From assembly GCF_036884655.1 (NCBI RefSeq), contig NC_088331.1, forward strand, positions 13,057,001 through 13,121,000: a stretch of DNA of 64,000 bases. The letters are read 5' to 3'. Each line of letters begins with the position of its first letter. Positions within the stretch are counted from its first letter, which is position 1. This document shows positions 36,423-46,738 of the stretch, piece by piece. The position numbers and the translations under genes were made by a program. This DNA is from Musa acuminata AAA Group (taxonomy: Eukaryota; Streptophyta; Magnoliopsida; Zingiberales; Musaceae). The notes beneath the pieces were generated by a model. The model was not told the origin of the DNA and made no database searches. It saw nothing but the letters and a program-made list of their open reading frames with translations.

Positions 36423-37843
36423 CAATGAAATCATGAATCTATTTCTGTTATAAATTTTGTGAGCCATAAGAATGATTTTGATGATTTAAATTTGAAATGA
36501 GTTCTGTCAAAATCATGATCATGATTTATCAAATTGAATGAATTGAAAATGAATGATGAATTTTCTCTTGAATGATTGTGACCTGTATTCCTTGTATTCA
36601 TGATATGATTTTTATACAATTCCGTGTATTCATAAAATATTTATCTCATCACCCAATTATTTTTTTCTTGATATTCCTCAAGTGATGATATGAATGCATG
36701 AGATGTTCATGAATTTATTTTGATGTATGCAAATGAGAAGTTTCGATCATGCATGGTAGGATGCAATGTGACAAATTAATACCATGATGATTTGAAATAT
36801 TTATGATTTGGAATGATGCATATGCTTTTTATTATGATAATGTATGATGTGTATCATGAATGCTTAAAAAAATTAAATAAATAAATGTTTATATCATGTT
36901 AGATGGTTTTACATATTATGCCTGATAAGCTATAGTGATGAGTGAAACAATGATTGAAATAATATGAATGATGATTTGGAATCATGCATATAATAATGAG
37001 TTTATATGTTTTGAAAATGTGCATGTTTTAATTTGAAAATATAATGATGTACAAATGAGATTGATACTAACCTTTGTCATGATTTAAAAATTTATGTAAA
37101 AGGTTTTTCCCTTCTTTTTGACAATGACAAAAGGGGAGATAGCTAGCTTGCACAATTCAAGAAGAAAGCAAAAATTGCACTTCTCAAAAGAGAAGAAATT
37201 GCTATCTTGAACATCACCAAAAAGTGTTATTTTGCAAATCTCAAGACACACAAATGCAATCATACAAAATTTGTAATTTTGCACATCATTAAAATTTATG
37301 ATGCTTTGGTGATTATGCATGTTCTAAAATGTTATAAAATTCACTAGCTTGCATGATGTAGAACTTAGCTATATTGAACATCACCGAGGAATGCTATCTT
37401 GTCTATCTTAAGAAGCAAAAAGTTAACTTGCACATCTAGCAAAACTTATATTTCAAGAAGCAAGAGTTGCTTTCTTGAACATCTCAAAACTGCTTGCTTG
37501 GGGGCCTTAAAATGTAGAAATTTTTTGCTAGCTTGTATATGGTAAACTTGCTATCATACTACCATGATGATGAGCATGCCTTATCTTCATGATTATATTT
37601 GAAAAACTATGGCAAAAATATGTCCGAATGATTAAACGTGTTAAAATTATTTTTCGGACTTTTTTGATTGAATGATCAAATCACTTGATTGCCATAATGA
37701 TTTTACACAATTACTTACCATGATTATATGTTGGAAATTATGTGCTTGAATACAAAAATTTCCATGATAATAAGCATGTTTTACCTTCATGATTGTAATC
37801 TCTAGTAAAACCCTGTCCGAATGTATGAAAGTGTCAAATTTCA
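35865..37843 (+). other. SLE-G non-coding region, first part
   Basis: AT-rich, no credible ORF. Contains the long (TA)n tract (36339-36420), a polypurine hairpin (about 37108-37140) and a run of GCTAGCTTGCA-type repeats (37140-37560). Interrupted at TTTCA (37839-37843) by SLE-H. Confidence 0.75.
36339..36420. repeat. (TA)n microsatellite, about 82 bp
   Basis: Pure TA dinucleotide run. Equivalent positions in SLE-F have only 20-30 bases (29248-29270 and 52279-52305), so the SLE-G copy has expanded. Confidence 0.95.
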
Positions 37844-37979
37844 TGTTAGGATCAAGAGCACTAAGAGGGGGGGGGGGTGAATTAGTGCAGCGGAAATCTT
37901 ATAATAATTTAAAAACCAAAAGCTGCGTTCGTTCAAAAACTATTATGATGCAAAAGCAAATTCTCAGTTTGTATCTAAG

Positions 37980-38285
37980 TGCAGTTTGCGTCTAAGCGCA
38001 GATTGCGTTTAAGCGCAGTTTTGCGTCTAAGCGCAGTTTTGCGACTAAGCGCAGTTTTGCGTCTAAATTCAGATTTACGTCTAAATGCAGTTTTACGTCT
38101 AAACGCAGATTTACGTCTAAACGCAGTTTTACGTCTAAACGCAGTTTTACGTTTAAACGCAGTTTTACGTCTAAACGCAGATTTACGTCTAAACGCAGTT
38201 TTACGTCTAAACGCAGTTTTACGTCTAAACGCAGATTTACGTCTAAACGCAGTTTTACGTCTAGACGCAGATTTACGTCTAAACT
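37980..38285. repeat. 18-bp tandem array in SLE-H 3' LTR
   Basis: About 17 units of 18 bases with consensus ACGTCTAAACGCAGTTTT or ACGTCTAAACGCAGATTT. Because 18 is a multiple of three, all frames that lack a stop stay open, giving long six-residue repeats on both strands. The copy in the 5' LTR is at 45058-45363. Confidence 0.95.
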
Positions 38286-39082
38286 TTGAAACTCGTTTGT
38301 ATATTCGCAGAAGGCAGTATGCAGTTGAAATCAAGACGTAAACGTGAACTGAAATCTGATGATTGAGCGATGAAAGCCGATTTACGTCTGAATGCAGTTT
38401 TACGTCTAAATGTTGAAACTCGTTCGTAAAATCGTAGAGGACAGATTGCAGTTATTAATAGGATTAAAATGTAAGCGTAAACTGCAAGGAAGCTCGTTCG
38501 TAAAAGCACGGAAAACAGTTCTGCAGAATCAAACGTAAACGTAAACTGTGATGTATGAAGATACGAAGTTACGTCTGAATGCAGATTTGGAAGAACAGCT
38601 CTTAGAACTTGTTCGTGAAAGCACAGAGAGCAGTAGTGATGAGGGAGGTTTGCAGTAATGATAAAGTGCTCGAAATTAAACGCAAACCAGAGATTTAGAG
38701 TGGTTCGGTCAGCCTTGACCTACTCCACTTTTGGCTTCCTCCACCGATGAGGTTGCCGACGTCAACTAGGTGCCTTCCTTCAATGGGCGAAGGCCAAACT
38801 TCCCTCTTACAATTTCTCTCCTTTTGACAGGCTTAGGAGACAACCTTTACAGACCTTTCTCTCCTCACTTTACAATTGGAAACTTGAAGAACAGAAGGAG
38901 GAGACTTAAAGGCTTTTACAACACTTTTGAGCTCTTTAGAATCACAGAAAAGATCACAATTTCGGTATAGGTCTGTGTCTTTCCAGTGCTGAATGGGTGG
39001 GGTATTTATAGGCCCCAACCCAATTCAAAATTCGAGCTCAAAACGATCAAATCGATCAAATCCCAGAATTCTGGGATCAGGC

Positions 39083-39660
39083 GGTTGCACCTCTCGACTG
39101 GAGAGGTGGCACCGCTTGGCAGAGCTCGAAGACTGAGCTCTGCCGATTGCTTCTTCTCTGCCAGAGCTCGAAGACTGAGCTCGATGGTTGCATCACCTGG
39201 CAGAGCTCGAAGACTGAGCTTGGTGGTTGCATCACCTGGCAGAGCTCGAAATCTGAGCTCGGTGGTTGCATCACTTGGCAGAGCTCCAAACTGAGCTCAA
39301 GCTGATGCACCATTCTGCCATAGCTCGAAGACTGAGCTTGGTGAATGCATCACCTGGCAAAGCTCGAGACTGAGCTCAGGCTGATGCACCACTCTGCCAG
39401 AGCTCGAAGACTGAGCTCGGTGGTTGCATCGCCTGGCAGAGCTCGGAACTTGAGCTCTAGCGGTGCAACCTCTTGGCTGGAGCGGTTGCACCTCCCAGCC
39501 TTGCAACCCTGGCGGTTGCACCTCCTGGCTGGGGCGGTTGCACCTCTCAACCCCACAGCCCAGGCGGTTGCACCTCCTGGCTGGGGCGGTTGCACCTCTC
39601 AACCCCACAGCCCAGGCGGTTGCACCTCCTGGCTAGGGCGGTTGCACCTCCTGGTGCAAT
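39083..39660 (-). promoter_or_regulatory. Tandem dyad-module arrays in SLE-H 3' LTR
   Basis: About eight units of about 44 bases around GGCAGAGCTCGAAGACTGAGCTC, then about three units of about 52 bases around GGCGGTTGCACCTCC. They lie upstream of the TATA box on the minus strand. The 5' LTR copy spans 46161-46738. These are expanded forms of the modules in other SLE LTRs. Confidence 0.65.
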
Positions 39661-40179
39661 CAGGGTCCGAATGGTTCACTCCATTCGGCCCACTTTGAAT
39701 CTTTTCAGGGGCCCAATTGCCCCAAGATTAAGCTAATGGGATCACCTCCCATTTTCCTGCTTAATCATCATGCTAACTACGATTAACTTTAAGACAACTT
39801 CTGCAGCTTTGCTCCGATGCGTCAATCGCTTCTTCCGGCGAGTTTCCGGCCAACTTCCGTCGATCAACCGATAACCCTCGGTGATCCTTCTGCGGACATC
39901 CGGCATACTCCTGGACTTTGCGACGATCCACTTGGCGAGTTCCGACGAGCTTCGCTTGGCAAGCTTCTGGACTTCTCGGATCTGTTCTCTCTGAACCTCC
40001 GACGACCGTCCGAACTTCCGTCGAACTCTCGAACTCCCAATGTGATCATGATCTTGACTCCGGCGCAACTCCTGCTGCTTGTCTTACTCTCATCGTAGTT
40101 AATCCTGCACACTTATCTCAACACATAGATTAGATAACAAATGACAATTGACTTCATCATCAAAATCCGAGATTCAACA

Positions 40180-41407
40180 ATCTCCCCCTTTTTGATGATG
40201 ACAATCAATTGATAAAGGAGTTATCCTTAACTCCCCCTATCTATATGCCATAGTTGAGATAAGTCAACCTTGAATTCAAGACCTAAGAATTCAAGTGACG
40301 TATTGATAAGTTAGATCAGTTAAACTTATCAATGCTCCCATCATGATGCCTATCATGATGTATCTCTTCAAGAATGATGTCAAGGCATGACATACATCAA
40401 AAAGTTTGTATGATAGTGTTTGTAACCATTCATCATGCAATCATATAAAGCAACGAAGGACTTTTTACATGATGCACACATTTGAGATTTTCTAGTAAGT
40501 TTGCATTTTCTTTACAATATCAAATCAAGATATGATGCAAACTATAGTACATGTTCATATATCTCTTGGTGATGCAAGGATGGCATAACATTGTTTATAG
40601 CATCACACAAGCATTTGCAACTATGACATAGATATGATTATGGCAGTTCAATTATGACATAGTGTTTATCAATTCAGCTATGACATAGATATGATTATGG
40701 CAGTTCAGCTATGACATAGTGTTTATCAATTCATATTTTTCTCCCCCTTTGTCATCAACAAAAAGCATGATAGCATTATCAAGCATATAAAGGAAGTCAT
40801 GACATATATTTCTTTATTGTTTTTGCTTGACGGAGGAAAGTCATTTTCCAAAGAGTTTTCATAAGAGTGTACGGGAACATCCCATTTTTAGCATACAACC
40901 CGAAAAATGAACTTCTTACATGCATTTGGTTAAAAATATTTGTCACATAATTTGCAACATGTTATTTGATCAAGCGTTGTCAAGGCATGTAATAACATTC
41001 GAAAATTAATTTTGATGTAGTAACACAATTATTTCAAGTGCAGCATTATATCATATTGCATAGCAGGATTTTTATTTCAGCAAGTGTAGCATTGCATCAC
41101 ATGGTATGATAACAATCATATTAGCAATAGCAACCATATCAATGTCATACTGCTGACTTATCAAAATACATTGGTATGTTGCTTCATATTTTCAAGGCAT
41201 AGGCTTTTAAACCTTTTTAGTTTCAGTGCAAAATAAAAGACGAGATAAACAACAAGAGATGTTTGCAAATATGCTTACAGACAAAGATAACCATATCAGG
41301 GTAACATATGTACAGCATATCAGGTAACCATAAAGACAAAGTCCTTCATGAATAACATAAGGAGTTTACAACATGTCATATCAAAAACATCAGATGTTTA
41401 TACAAGC
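40180..41407 (-). other. SLE-H 3' non-coding region
   Basis: Between the accessory ORF stop and the 3' LTR. The PPT lies at 40180-40193 (plus ATCTCCCCCTTTTT). One internal polypurine motif lies at about 40739-40760 (plus CTCCCCCTTTGTCATCAACA), which is the second of the two hairpin motifs seen in SLE-F. Direct repeats of TATGACATAG-type words occur around 40620-40730. No ORF of note. Confidence 0.75.
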
Positions 41408-42523
41408 TTATTCATGAGGTGGAAGATTAAAGTGCCTAAATAAAGAGTCAAATTGTCGATGGATTTGTTGTAGCTCGGTTAGGATTTGATCTTGTCGAAG
41501 TTCAAGCCGTTCTTGTCGTTGCTCAAATCGGTCCATCCGAATCCCGATATCTTCGATGGATGATGTGTGAGTTTGCTCAACTGGATGTGTTTCCTCAAAG
41601 GGACAGATCGGAGGAGAGTGGGTACTCCTAAAGACTGGGGTTTCCGGCTCTGGTTCAGGTTCAAGCTGAGGGGGATCAGTTCTTCTAGGCATTCTAACCC
41701 AGTTACCGTTTCTATAGTGACATCTCAGTCGGTGAAGTAGATTTTTGTTTATTATGCTGTATCTATCTGATTTCATTACTTCTTCTTCTAGTGGTATTTG
41801 AATGTCGTAAGCTTTCATTATTCTAGTAATAATTCCACCATATGGGAGCATCATATCTTTCGTAGATAATTCCAACATGTTTTGTTGGATCAGATAGCCA
41901 AGACAAATGTCACGTTCTTTCATAATTAGGTACATAATTCCTAATTCCAATTGACTCACTTCATCATGATGGTATTGCTTAGGAAGAATTATACTAGTCA
42001 TGATATGATGAAGTATCTTAGTGTTAAAGGGCATTAGATGTTCACAACTTTTAGGAATAGATTCTACGTTAGGATTGGCAAGGATTGTTCCTAAGGCGTC
42101 AACGTAAGATGTTCCAATAGTATTTTCATCCCATGATCCTTTAAAGTAAAGTCCTATGCTTTTCATGGGAATACCTATTATATCACAAATGAATCTATCA
42201 GTGATTGAAATGTGTTGTCCTAATAGATAGGTTGATATCCTTTCTTCATCATCTTTTTGCATGTTGTTATAAAACAATCTAACTAGTCTAGGATAAATGG
42301 GTTCGTTGATCTGCAAAATGGGAAGTAGATTTAGGTTTGCAAACCAATGGATAGTCTCTACATCTCTTAGTTCATTCAGATCTACGTATTTTCCCTTATT
42401 GATGCTTCTTAGTTCGAAGGAGAGAAATTTTTCAGCATGGTTTTTGGAATCAAAAAGAGTGAGATCAAACTCTTCTACTACTCTCCTCTTTCCCTTGTCC
42501 CTTGAGGATCTTCTAGATCCCAT
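41408..42523 (-). CDS. SLE-H accessory ORF, plant-transposon-protein-like
   Basis: 371 codons, starting MGSRRSSRDKGKRR and ending LFRHFNLPPHE. It is intact and lies where pol would lie between gag and the 3' LTR. A basic, Ser/Arg-rich N-terminus is followed by a globular part. Residues about 57-125 (IHWFANLNLLPIL, YPRLVRLFYNNM, ISITDRFICDIIGIP) follow the pattern of the putative plant transposon protein domain found in many unannotated plant retroelement proteins; I recognise this by eye only. Residues about 275-305 are Pro/Glu-rich (LEPEPEPETP). Residues about 325-365 are Gln/Arg-rich and look like a coiled coil (DRFEQRQERLELRQDQIL). No transmembrane segment or signal peptide is evident, unlike the env-like ORF of some sireviruses. 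Function unknown. The open state in a young element suggests recent selection or very recent insertion. Confidence 0.75.
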   Translation of the reverse strand: MGSRRSSRDKGKRRVVEEFDLTLFDSKNHAEKFLSFELRSINKGKYVDLNELRDVETIHWFANLNLLPILQINEPIYPRLVRLFYNNMQKDDEERISTYLLGQHISITDRFICDIIGIPMKSIGLYFKGSWDENTIGTSYVDALGTILANPNVESIPKSCEHLMPFNTKILHHIMTSIILPKQYHHDEVSQLELGIMYLIMKERDICLGYLIQQNMLELSTKDMMLPYGGIITRIMKAYDIQIPLEEEVMKSDRYSIINKNLLHRLRCHYRNGNWVRMPRRTDPPQLEPEPEPETPVFRSTHSPPICPFEETHPVEQTHTSSIEDIGIRMDRFEQRQERLELRQDQILTELQQIHRQFDSLFRHFNLPPHE

Positions 42524-43287
42524 TACTACTGCTGTTTTAAAGGGATGATGATGAGCTAAAGTAAATGAAGAACAAAACAGAATTTAAGAGCTTCTTAGAG
42601 AATACCTTTGTGAAATCTTCAAGAGAAGGAAGGATTCTTGATGTTTTGCTCCGAAATGGGAGGTATTTGGAAGGCTTAGAGGAGTGAAGTGGGAATGGAG
42701 GAGTCTTGGAAGAGTAGAGGAGGAAATGGGGGTGAGTTGGGGTCGGTTCCTTAGCCGGCCCTAGCGTGATTTTAAGGGGGCAGAGCTGCTGGCGGTTGCA
42801 CCTCTGGCTGGAGCGGTGCAACCTCTGGCCACCCGTGATGGCTGGAGGTGCAACCGCCAGCTGGAGAGGTGCCACCGCCTGCAGCAGGTGAGTACTTAGG
42901 ATGATTTGATTTGGGAGAATTTGCCTTGAGGAGAGTTTCAGAGCAATTGATGTTTGTTACATGATTTCGTATGAGTTTTTATTTAAGGAAGAAGCTCTTT
43001 GTAAGATATATCTTTTAACGTGCATACGAATGTTTGTTTGGTGTCCCTTTTAAGATCATGACATGTTTAGTTTCTACAAGAATTAATTCGTAGATGAACA
43101 GGTTTTGAAGATCAGGGGGGTATGTGAATTTGGATATCATAAGTTTCTAATTGTATCGTATTTGTGATTTCATAGCTTCCACTTGTTACTTAAGTGTTGC
43201 GAGTTCCTTTTTGATTCTTGGTTTATGATCATTGAGAGTTAAGGAGCAGAACATTATTTCTTGCTCCGGCCTAGACTTTTAATGTTT
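42524..43287 (-). other. SLE-H spacer upstream of the accessory ORF
   Basis: About 760 bases between the gag stop and the accessory ORF start. It contains a GC-rich segment (about 42780-42890) made of the same GGCGGTTGCACC and GGCGGTGGCACC words as the LTR promoter arrays. After it on the minus strand comes a pyrimidine-rich stretch (about 42640-42730) that looks like a 5' UTR. A GT...AG pair at 42605 and 42556 could mark a 50-base intron, but that is very short for a plant. No remains of protease or integrase were recognised. Confidence 0.6.
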
Positions 43288-44871
43288 TTATAGGAACGGA
43301 TGATCTTTAGGAACCCATTTGCTTTTGGGTGCCTCATAAACAGATCTATATTTTCTATCATGTTGCATAGAGTTTATCATGGTTCCTTTAGGAACCCAAA
43401 TTAATTTGTTTGGACTTATTTTCTTGAATGGACAACAATGTGTCTTGTGTCCAGATTTGCAACAAAAGTTGCACTTGGTTTGGTGTTGAACGTGTAAGAT
43501 GGGGCCTTTTACAAAGGTAGTTGGATTTTGGTGAGGACTCCTCACAAATCCAATCCCACTTCTTTTGGGAGCATGACCCTTGTTTGTAAGGATCATGTTT
43601 AATGACTTGCTACCAACCTCGAATTTCTTCAAGGTGTCCTTAAGCAGCAAGTTTTCTTTTTGTATAGTTTCTAAATCATGACATTTGATACATGAGTTTA
43701 AACTATCATGATGTTCGACTTTTAACTTATCGAACTCACAAGTAAGATTATCATGTAACCTTTTTAGCAACTTGTATTTTCTATTTATAACTTTGCATTC
43801 ATCAAATAAATCATGGAAGGCATTTAATAATTCATCGAAAGATAAATCAGCATCTAATAAATCCGTTACCTCCTCTTCGATGGCCATAAAGGCGTAATGA
43901 GCAACTTGCTCGGTGTTGGATTCTTCTTCCTCGGATGCGCTCGAATCATCCCATGTTGCTTGGAGCGCCTTCTTCTTTGTTGTTCTTTTCTTGACTTGGG
44001 GACAATCACTTTTGTAATGTCCCGGCTTTTTACATTCATAGCAGATCACTTGGTCCTTCTTAGGTTCAAGTTTATTTTTCACATCGTTTTTAAACTTGTT
44101 TCTTTTGAAGAATTTTTTAAACTTTCTTGTCAAAAGTGCCAAGTCATCATCACAGTCCTCATCACTTGAGTTTTCTCTCAAGTGGCATTCAGAAGTTTTA
44201 AGTGTCATATCCTTCCTGTTCTTTGGAAGGATGTCTTCTTGCTCTTCATGAGCTTTGCAAGTCATTTCGTAGGTCATTAATGACCCGATTAGTTCTTCAA
44301 GAGGAAAATTTCGCAGATCTTTTGCCTCTTGAATGGCGGTGACTTTAGGATCCCAACTCTTAGGAAGGGATCTTAGTATCTTATTAACAAGCTCAAAATC
44401 CGAAAAGCTCTTTCCGAGACCTTTTAAACCGTTGACGACATCCGTGAAACGGGTAAACATGTCGCCAATGGTTTCACTCGGTTTCATTCGAAAAAGTTCA
44501 AAAGAATGCAGCAACAGATTGATTTTTGACTCTTTCACTCTACTTGTGCCCTCGTGGGTCACTTCAAGTGTGTGCCAAATATCAAAAGCAGTTTCGCAAG
44601 TTGAAACACGATTAAATTCGTTTTTATCTAGTGCGCAAAATAAGGCATTCATAGCCTTTGCATTAAGAGCCATAGCCTTCTTCTCTAAATCGTTCCAATC
44701 GATCATTGGAAGAGAAGATTTTGAAAATCCATTTTCAACAAGGTTCCATAGTTCAAAATCCATAGAAATAAGAAAGATCCTCATTCGGGTCTTCCAGTAA
44801 GTGTAGTCCGTTCCACTGAACATGGGTGGACGTGTAATCGAATGCCCCTCTTGGTTTCCGGCGTATGCCAT
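43288..44871 (-). CDS. gag: SLE-H gag, full length with two zinc knuckles
   Basis: 527 codons, MAYAGNQEGH to a stop at 43288. Start chosen because it follows the GAGAG leader and lies 37 bases after the primer site. Order: N-terminal block with DYTYWKTRMRIFLISM (about 22-37), NALFCALDKNEFNR (about 75-88), FDIWHTLEVTHEGTSRVK (about 96-113), IGDMFTRFTDVVNGLKGLGK (about 135-154), the LEELIGSLMTYEM block (about 191-203) and an acidic stretch. A CCHC knuckle CYECKKPGHYKSDC lies at about 277-290, followed by a long charged region and a second CCHC-like motif CNFCCKSGHKTHCC at about 467-480. The protein ends SKWVPKDHPFL, the point where a complete sirevirus would pass into protease. It packages RNA in related elements. 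The frame is clean throughout. Confidence 0.93.
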   Translation of the reverse strand: MAYAGNQEGHSITRPPMFSGTDYTYWKTRMRIFLISMDFELWNLVENGFSKSSLPMIDWNDLEKKAMALNAKAMNALFCALDKNEFNRVSTCETAFDIWHTLEVTHEGTSRVKESKINLLLHSFELFRMKPSETIGDMFTRFTDVVNGLKGLGKSFSDFELVNKILRSLPKSWDPKVTAIQEAKDLRNFPLEELIGSLMTYEMTCKAHEEQEDILPKNRKDMTLKTSECHLRENSSDEDCDDDLALLTRKFKKFFKRNKFKNDVKNKLEPKKDQVICYECKKPGHYKSDCPQVKKRTTKKKALQATWDDSSASEEEESNTEQVAHYAFMAIEEEVTDLLDADLSFDELLNAFHDLFDECKVINRKYKLLKRLHDNLTCEFDKLKVEHHDSLNSCIKCHDLETIQKENLLLKDTLKKFEVGSKSLNMILTNKGHAPKRSGIGFVRSPHQNPTTFVKGPILHVQHQTKCNFCCKSGHKTHCCPFKKISPNKLIWVPKGTMINSMQHDRKYRSVYEAPKSKWVPKDHPFL

Positions 44872-44907
44872 CTCTCTTGGGTTCTAATCCTTTAGAGAGT
44901 TAACCGA

Positions 44908-44919
44908 GCTCTGATACCA
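44908..44919 (-). other. SLE-H primer binding site
   Basis: Minus strand TGGTATCAGAGC, the exact initiator-Met tRNA complement, two bases after the 5' LTR. Confidence 0.93.
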
Positions 44920-45057
44920 ATTGTTAGGATCAAGAGCACTAAGAGGGGGGGGGGGTGAATTAGTGCAGCGGAAATCTTATAATAATTTAAAAACCAAAAG
45001 CTGCGTTCGTTCAAAAACTATTATGATGCAAAAGCAAATTCTCAGTTTGTATCTAAG

Positions 45058-45363
45058 TGCAGTTTGCGTCTAAGCGCAGATTGCGTTTAAGCGCAGTTTT
45101 GCGTCTAAGCGCAGTTTTGCGACTAAGCGCAGTTTTGCGTCTAAATTCAGATTTACGTCTAAATGCAGTTTTACGTCTAAACGCAGATTTACGTCTAAAC
45201 GCAGTTTTACGTCTAAACGCAGTTTTACGTTTAAACGCAGTTTTACGTCTAAACGCAGATTTACGTCTAAACGCAGTTTTACGTCTAAACGCAGTTTTAC
45301 GTCTAAACGCAGATTTACGTCTAAACGCAGTTTTACGTCTAGACGCAGATTTACGTCTAAACT
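45058..45363. repeat. 18-bp tandem array in SLE-H 5' LTR
   Basis: Same array as at 37980-38285, with the same unit number and order, as expected for LTRs made from one template. It lies in the U5/R side of the LTR, downstream of the TATA box on the minus strand, so it would be transcribed. Confidence 0.95.
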
Positions 45364-46160
45364 TTGAAACTCGTTTGTATATTCGCAGAAGGCAGTATGC
45401 AGTTGAAATCAAGACGTAAACGTGAACTGAAATCTGATGATTGAGCGATGAAAGCCGATTTACGTCTGAATGCAGTTTTACGTCTAAATGTTGAAACTCG
45501 TTCGTAAAATCGTAGAGGACAGATTGCAGTTATTAATAGGATTAAAATGTAAGCGTAAACTGCAAGGAAGCTCGTTCGTAAAAGCACGGAAAACAGTTCT
45601 GCAGAATCAAACGTAAACGTAAACTGTGATGTATGAAGATACGAAGTTACGTCTGAATGCAGATTTGGAAGAACAGCTCTTAGAACTTGTTCGTGAAAGC
45701 GCAGAGAGCAGTAGTGATGAGGGAGGTTTGCAGTAATGATAAAGTGCTCGAAATTAAACGCAAACCAGAGATTTAGAGTGGTTCGGTCAGCCTTGACCTA
45801 CTCCACTTTTGGCTTCCTCCACCGATGAGGTTGCCGACGTCAACTAGGTGCCTTCCTTCAATGGGCGAAGGCCAAACTTCCCTCTTACAATTTCTCTCCT
45901 TTTGACAGGCTTAGGAGACAACCTTTACAGACCTTTCTCTCCTCACTTTACAATTGGAAACTTGAAGAACAGAAGGAGGAGACTTAAAGGCTTTTACAAC
46001 ACTTTTGAGCTCTTTAGAATCACAGAAAAGATCACAATTTCGGTATAGGTCTGTGTCTTTCCAGTGCTGAATGGGTGGGGTATTTATAGGCCCCAACCCA
46101 ATTCAAAATTCGAGCTCAAAACGATCAAATCGATCAAATCCCAGAATTCTGGGATCAGGC

Positions 46161-46738
46161 GGTTGCACCTCTCGACTGGAGAGGTGGCACCGCCTGGCAG
46201 AGCTCGAAGACTGAGCTCTGCCGATTGCTTCTTCTCTGCCAGAGCTCGAAGACTGAGCTCGATGGTTGCATCACCTGGCAGAGCTCGAAGACTGAGCTTG
46301 GTGGTTGCATCACCTGGCAGAGCTCGAAATCTGAGCTCGGTGGTTGCATCACTTGGCAGAGCTCCAAACTGAGCTCAAGCTGATGCACCATTCTGCCATA
46401 GCTCGAAGACTGAGCTTGGTGAATGCATCACCTGGCAAAGCTCGAGACTGAGCTCAGGCTGATGCACCACTCTGCCAGAGCTCGAAGACTGAGCTCGGTG
46501 GTTGCATCGCCTAGCAGAGCTCGGAACTTGAGCTCTGGCGGTGCAACCTCTTGGCTGGAGCGGTTGCACCTCCCAGCCTTGCAACCCTGGCGGTTGCACC
46601 TCCTGGCTGGGGCGGTTGCACCTCTCAACCCCACAGCCCAGGCGGTTGCACCTCCTGGCTGGGGCGGTTGCACCTCTCAACCCCACAGCCCAGGCGGTTG
46701 CACCTCCTGGCTGGGGCGGTTGCACCTCCTGGTGCAAT
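46161..46738 (-). promoter_or_regulatory. Tandem dyad-module arrays in SLE-H 5' LTR
   Basis: Second copy of the arrays at 39083-39660, here in promoter position for the element: upstream of TATTTATA (46081-46088, minus-strand TATAAATA). A promoter or enhancer role is inferred. Confidence 0.65.

Larger units (their letters stand above)
37844..40179 (-). mobile_element. SLE-H 3' LTR
   Basis: 2336 bases, longer than the other SLE LTRs because of tandem arrays: an 18-base unit (about 37980-38285), a unit of about 44 bases (about 39083-39475) and a unit of about 52 bases (about 39476-39660). TATA box on the minus strand at 39003-39010 (TATTTATA on plus). Start TGTTGAATCTCGG on the minus strand at 40179. 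Confidence 0.93.

Noticed and set aside
37980..38285. Possible CRISPR array
   Set aside because: Units are directly adjacent with no unique spacers, and the sequence is a plant retroelement LTR.
37975..38341. Overlapping 119-120-codon ORFs on both strands with six-residue repeats (and again at 45053-45419)
   Set aside because: They are produced by an 18-base tandem repeat without stop codons. No start context, homology or non-repeat part supports a protein.
39297..39736. Several 80-120-codon ORFs on both strands rich in Cys, Arg, Pro (also 46375-46864)
   Set aside because: They lie over the GC-rich tandem dyad modules of the LTR. The similar frames at 5223-5586, 11806-12054, 33868-34176 and 49191-49588 have the same origin.
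41408..42523. A host gene trapped between transposons
   Set aside because: It lies inside SLE-H between gag and PPT on the element's own strand, within intact TSDs, so it is carried by the element. An older capture from the host cannot be excluded.
42556..42605. A 50-base intron in the leader of the accessory ORF
   Set aside because: GT and AG ends are present, but the length is below that of usual plant introns and no other evidence is available. Noted only as a possibility.
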